Assembly (NCBI GenBank): GCA_013289855.1
Contig: JABCZD010000004.1
Span: 372,001-436,000, forward strand
Source: Acidobacteriota bacterium
GTDB taxonomy: Bacteria; Acidobacteriota; Terriglobia; Acidiferrales; UBA7541
Direction: 5' to 3'
DNA length: 64,000 nucleotides
The stretch's first letter is position 1, and each line of letters begins with the position of its first letter. The position numbers were made by a program, and so were the translations under genes. Below are positions 61,203 to 64,000 of this stretch, one piece after another. Under the pieces are notes generated by a model. That model worked only from the letters and a program-made list of their open reading frames with translations. It did no database searches and had not been told where the DNA came from.

Positions 61203-63017
61203 CTAGGGCGTTGCAGGAGTTGCGCCTGCGGAAGAACCATGCAGCGGCGCAACCGCGCTGATACGAAAGGTCACGCTGCGATTGTACTGCCGGGCTTCTT
61301 CGTTCTCTTCTTTTCGCAGCGGCTCCGCCGACGCCACGCCGCGGCTGCGCAGCGCTACGCGTGCGACTCCGTCGCGCGTCAATTGATACAGCACACGATC
61401 GGCGCGGCTTTGGCTCAGCGGAATATTTGTAGACTCTTCGCCCGAGCTATCGCTATGCCCCACGATATCCACTTCCACGTTCTTGCGTAGCAATTGTGCC
61501 TTTTCGAACAGCGACTTGATCTGCGGCGTCAACCGCCGCAGCGTTTCCAGGTCCTCGGGCGTTGGCGTAGCGCTGCTCAACGGGAAGCGGATGATCGCCG
61601 TTTGCACTAGGCTTTGCAAACGATTGAATTCCGCCTGATCGGTATCGGTAAGTTGTGAAAGGTCCACGCCGCGAATCCCCGGCAGCAGCGGCGCGCGGTC
61701 GCGCACCTCGGCGGCCCAAACCGTGGATGCTTCGCCCTCTGGCCGCAGCATGCCGTCAGTCACCTTCAGATTTACTCCGGAAGGCGGCCGCAACAGCGCC
61801 GACGCGCGCTTCTCCAGAATCGCGTCGTCCATCGCGTAATACGGCGCCCAATGGAAAGCGGCGTCACGTTGGTCCAACCCCGCGCTACTCAGCAGGGTCT
61901 GTGGATCCGCAGCCAAGGGATCGCGCAATCCGCGTATCTCGTAGCGCCCGTGCTGGCGTTCGAAATCGGTCACCACCAGGCCCGGCTCGCCCCGCAGCGT
62001 CTCAACAAATTGCCCCCAGCGATGATTTTCCCAGGCGCGATACGACCACCACCCCGCCAGCAGCACAAGCACGACCCCGGCGAAAACCAGCGCATAAGAC
62101 CTCGGATGGCTGCTCTGCTTTTCCTTGTACTGAAATTCCAAACAGCGTGAAAGCTCTTCCGTGGCCCTGGCAAACGGCCCAGTGTCCCCCTGAAACCGCT
62201 CCATCTGCGATGCAAAATTTCGATGAATATGTTCCAGCGTCTCCGCCATTCGCAACCGATAATCCGGCGGCGGGATCCCGCGAATCACCGCGGCCAGAAT
62301 CGCGTACGGTCCGTCCTCCACCCAAACTTCCATCTCTCCCACATTGATCTTCTGAAGAATCTCGCCCTTCGCGCTGTGAAATGAATCGCGCACGAAATCC
62401 TGAATCGCCGAAAGCATTCCGGAAACCAGGCTGGCGTCTTGCATGGCCACTGCGGGAGCGACCGCATGCGCCAGCGGCAACCCGGTTTTCTTGTGAATCA
62501 GAAAAACCTGCTCCACGCGAAACACCAGGCTGTGCAGCAGGATAATCTCGGAAAACGAGCGCCCGGTGCGCAGCGCTTCAATCCGCCATTGCACGCCGCG
62601 CAGCGACAAACTGTGATCCATAGCTTCATTGAACGAATCGAAAAAGGAACGCAGCGTCTGCAGAATGGACCGCCGAATCGCCGGCCCCATTACCGGGAAC
62701 AGCGCGTCCGCCAGCGTCCCGGGATCCTTGCGCACCGATTCGCGCAGCGCCTCCTCCACCGTGGGCCGCAGCGCCTCGCCTAACGCCTCTTCCCCGCCCT
62801 CCTGCCTTCGCAAGTGAATGGCTTCGGGAAGCACCGCGCTCAAATCGCTGGTGCGCTGCTCCGCATTTTCCACGCGTTCGCGCAAACGCGCCAAATCCTC
62901 TTGCTCGGGCGCAAGAATCAGGTGGCGCAACTCTTCAAAGGAGCCGCCGTTGCCGGACGAAACTTCCTCGTCTGGATCCAGCGGCAAGCGGAAGATTGGC
63001 TCTTCGGGCATAGGCAA
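61203..63017 (-). CDS. Membrane protein with BON-like and OmpA-like domains, 604 aa
   Basis: The N-terminal 300 residues are helical and soluble with an acidic start and no signal peptide. One transmembrane helix lies near 310-330 (A-L-V-F-A-G-V-V-L-V-L-L-A). A BON-like region (P-G-L-V-V-T-D-F-E-R-Q-H-G-R-Y-E-I-R-G) follows and the C-terminus has an OmpA/MotB peptidoglycan-binding pattern (V-D-I-V-G-H-S-D-S-S-G, L-S-Q-S-R-A-D-R-V). It links the cell wall to cytoplasmic partners, likely the GTPase encoded immediately downstream. Confidence 0.82.
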   Translation of the reverse strand: MPMPEEPIFRLPLDPDEEVSSGNGGSFEELRHLILAPEQEDLARLRERVENAEQRTSDLSAVLPEAIHLRRQEGGEEALGEALRPTVEEALRESVRKDPGTLADALFPVMGPAIRRSILQTLRSFFDSFNEAMDHSLSLRGVQWRIEALRTGRSFSEIILLHSLVFRVEQVFLIHKKTGLPLAHAVAPAVAMQDASLVSGMLSAIQDFVRDSFHSAKGEILQKINVGEMEVWVEDGPYAILAAVIRGIPPPDYRLRMAETLEHIHRNFASQMERFQGDTGPFARATEELSRCLEFQYKEKQSSHPRSYALVFAGVVLVLLAGWWSYRAWENHRWGQFVETLRGEPGLVVTDFERQHGRYEIRGLRDPLAADPQTLLSSAGLDQRDAAFHWAPYYAMDDAILEKRASALLRPPSGVNLKVTDGMLRPEGEASTVWAAEVRDRAPLLPGIRGVDLSQLTDTDQAEFNRLQSLVQTAIIRFPLSSATPTPEDLETLRRLTPQIKSLFEKAQLLRKNVEVDIVGHSDSSGEESTNIPLSQSRADRVLYQLTRDGVARVALRSRGVASAEPLRKEENEEARQYNRSVTFRISAVAPLHGSSAGATPATP

Positions 63018-63071
63018 GTTAGCGTCGCCTCGCGTCTAGGGCCGTGCGGTGGGGGGTCGCACGATCAGGGT

Positions 63072-63632
63072 CTATTTCTCCGGCAGCTCGAGCTCGCCCT
63101 TGAGGCGCAGCCCCAGCTCGCTGAACATGTCGCCCAGCGTTTCGCGATCCGTCTTTTCGTGGCGCAGCGTTTCCACTTCGCGTTCTAACGCCGCTTCCAT
63201 TTCCGTTTGTGCTTTGCGAATCTCGTTCGCGAGCGATTTGGATTGATCGAGGATGCGCGAACGCAAGTCGCCCTGCGCGCTGGAAAGCTGTTCTTCCAGT
63301 TGCGAGAGTTTCTTCTCCAGGTTCTTGGCGTTATCCCGCGTCTCGCGCGTCAGTTCCTTTAAGGCATCGGCGCGCTCGGTTTTCTCTGTCTTGAGGCGCT
63401 GGCCCAGGGCCTCGATCTCTTGCTGCACAAACGATTCCAGCGAATCAAAGCGTTTCTTCAGGTCGTCGCGCAAAGCATCCGAAGCTTTGGCGAGGCGCTC
63501 TTCGAGGCGCACAAAGCGCTTCTCGTAGTCGCGCATCTGCGAACCAAACAAAATATCGCGAATCTTATCTACGTTCTGCCCTTCACGCACTTCGCCGTTG
63601 GCTACGTTTTTCTCTTCGCTATTGGCTGCCAT
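63072..63632 (-). CDS. Coiled-coil protein, 186 aa
   Basis: Almost the whole length (about 30-180) is a long charged coiled coil with Glu/Lys/Leu heptads. The N-terminal part has the I-R-D-I-L-F-G-S-Q-M-R-D-Y-E-K-R segment. GGAG lies just before ATG 63632. It is the first gene of the signalling operon and may scaffold the complex with the OmpA/BON protein and GTPase. No enzyme motif. Confidence 0.75.
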   Translation of the reverse strand: MAANSEEKNVANGEVREGQNVDKIRDILFGSQMRDYEKRFVRLEERLAKASDALRDDLKKRFDSLESFVQQEIEALGQRLKTEKTERADALKELTRETRDNAKNLEKKLSQLEEQLSSAQGDLRSRILDQSKSLANEIRKAQTEMEAALEREVETLRHEKTDRETLGDMFSELGLRLKGELELPEK

Positions 63633-63862
63633 GTTACTCCGACCTCTCTTTGTCGCTCGTACCCGCTTCCGAGGCATGCGGGCACACTACTACGTTTACA
63701 CCACCGCTTCAAGCGTCGGAACTAGCAGGAGCCTTGAGAAATGATCCCAGTCTTGCGGGGCCGGAGTCTCCGGGTCGCAACGATAACTCTGCCGTTGCAC
63801 GCTTGGTTTCGCGGCACAGCCAATCCTGGCTGTGCGCCTTGCCACCCTATACTTCAGACTTC
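63633..63862. other. Gap with a hairpin between coiled-coil and helicase genes
   Basis: No gene. GCACAGCCA (63814-63822) pairs with TGGCTGTGC (63827-63835) around 4 bases, downstream of the RecQ-like stop on the minus strand; no T-run, so its role as terminator is uncertain. The promoter of the signalling operon should lie here. Confidence 0.35.
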
Positions 63863-64000
63863 TTATCCTGGGCCGACCGACCCCACCCCATCCCGAAATC
63901 GCGCCAGAACCTCCAGAATTTCCTGCCCATACAACTCGATCTTGCGCTCGCCTATCCCCGGAATTCCCCGAAGTTGCGCCAGCGTCCGCGGCTGCTTCAC
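63863..64000 (-). CDS. C-terminal HRDC end of a RecQ-like helicase (partial)
   Basis: The frame runs from the window edge to TAA at 63863-63865, showing 45 residues. The segment T-L-A-Q-L-R-G-I-P-G-I-G-E-R-K-I-E-L-Y-G and the following I-L-E-V-L form the second half of an HRDC domain, which in bacteria is most often the C-terminus of RecQ. Other HRDC proteins such as RNase D are possible because the catalytic part is outside the window. Confidence 0.7.
   Translation of the reverse strand: MKQPRTLAQLRGIPGIGERKIELYGQEILEVLARFRDGVGSVGPG

Noticed and set aside
1..64000. CRISPR array, rRNA operon, intact insertion sequence
   Set aside because: No regularly spaced repeats, no rRNA-like sequence and no transposase gene were seen on either strand.

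Overview
The window looks like an Acidobacteriota chromosome, probably of the Terriglobia/Koribacter-like lineage. The clues are moderately high GC, large Oar-like TonB-dependent receptors with an N-terminal carboxypeptidase-regulatory-like domain, and an integrase and small-GTPase cluster of a style I associate with that phylum. This is inferred from gene style; there is no rRNA in the window.

From the left edge to a tRNA-Pro gene at 55109-55185 the sequence reads as one large integrative and conjugative element (ICE) whose left end lies outside the window. From the left it carries: (1) a minus-strand accessory operon with a phospholipase D (PLD)-like protein cut by the window edge, an unknown 439-aa protein and a PD-(D/E)XK nuclease-like protein, then a plus-strand PLD protein and a membrane collagen-like protein (1-6071); (2) a DUF72 protein and an EXLDI-family protein (6197-7806); (3) a DNA-replication module (7936-15701) with a RecA/Rad51-like protein lacking a clear P-loop, a small conserved protein, a family B DNA polymerase, a WGR-domain ATP-dependent DNA ligase, a ParB-like protein and SSB, with a large nested stem structure inside it; (4) two divergent regulators, then a lasso-peptide-type cluster (18753-23018) with PqqD/RRE, a kinase-like tailoring enzyme, B2 protease, cyclase and a 43-aa precursor; (5) a convergent operon with an ECF sigma factor, anti-sigma factor, TonB-dependent receptor and S9 peptidase resembling a lasso isopeptidase (23154-30918), which gives the whole block the layout of proteobacterial astexin loci; (6) small XRE regulators, a lone ParA, a PAS/GAF sensor without output domain and a sigma-like regulator (31038-37819); (7) a conjugation module (38229-53612) with a P-type (Trb/VirB) type IV secretion system, coupling protein, VirB11 ATPase, RepB-like primase and two unfamiliar proteins where a relaxase would be expected; (8) an excisionase-like protein and tyrosine integrase (53609-55007) followed by direct repeats and tRNA-Pro.

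Right of the tRNA (55206-64000) the content looks like ordinary chromosome. It holds a TonB-dependent receptor, then a tight minus-strand signalling cluster: coiled-coil protein, OmpA/BON membrane protein, Ras-like GTPase, hybrid histidine kinase with Hpt, and a response regulator fused to an ATPase domain. The C-terminal HRDC end of a RecQ-like helicase is at the window edge.

The most notable points are a lasso-peptide locus apparently carried as ICE cargo, a mobile replication module built on a family B polymerase, the absence of a recognisable relaxase, and two large nested palindromes in intergenic space. All functions are read from sequence motifs by eye; no database search was run.
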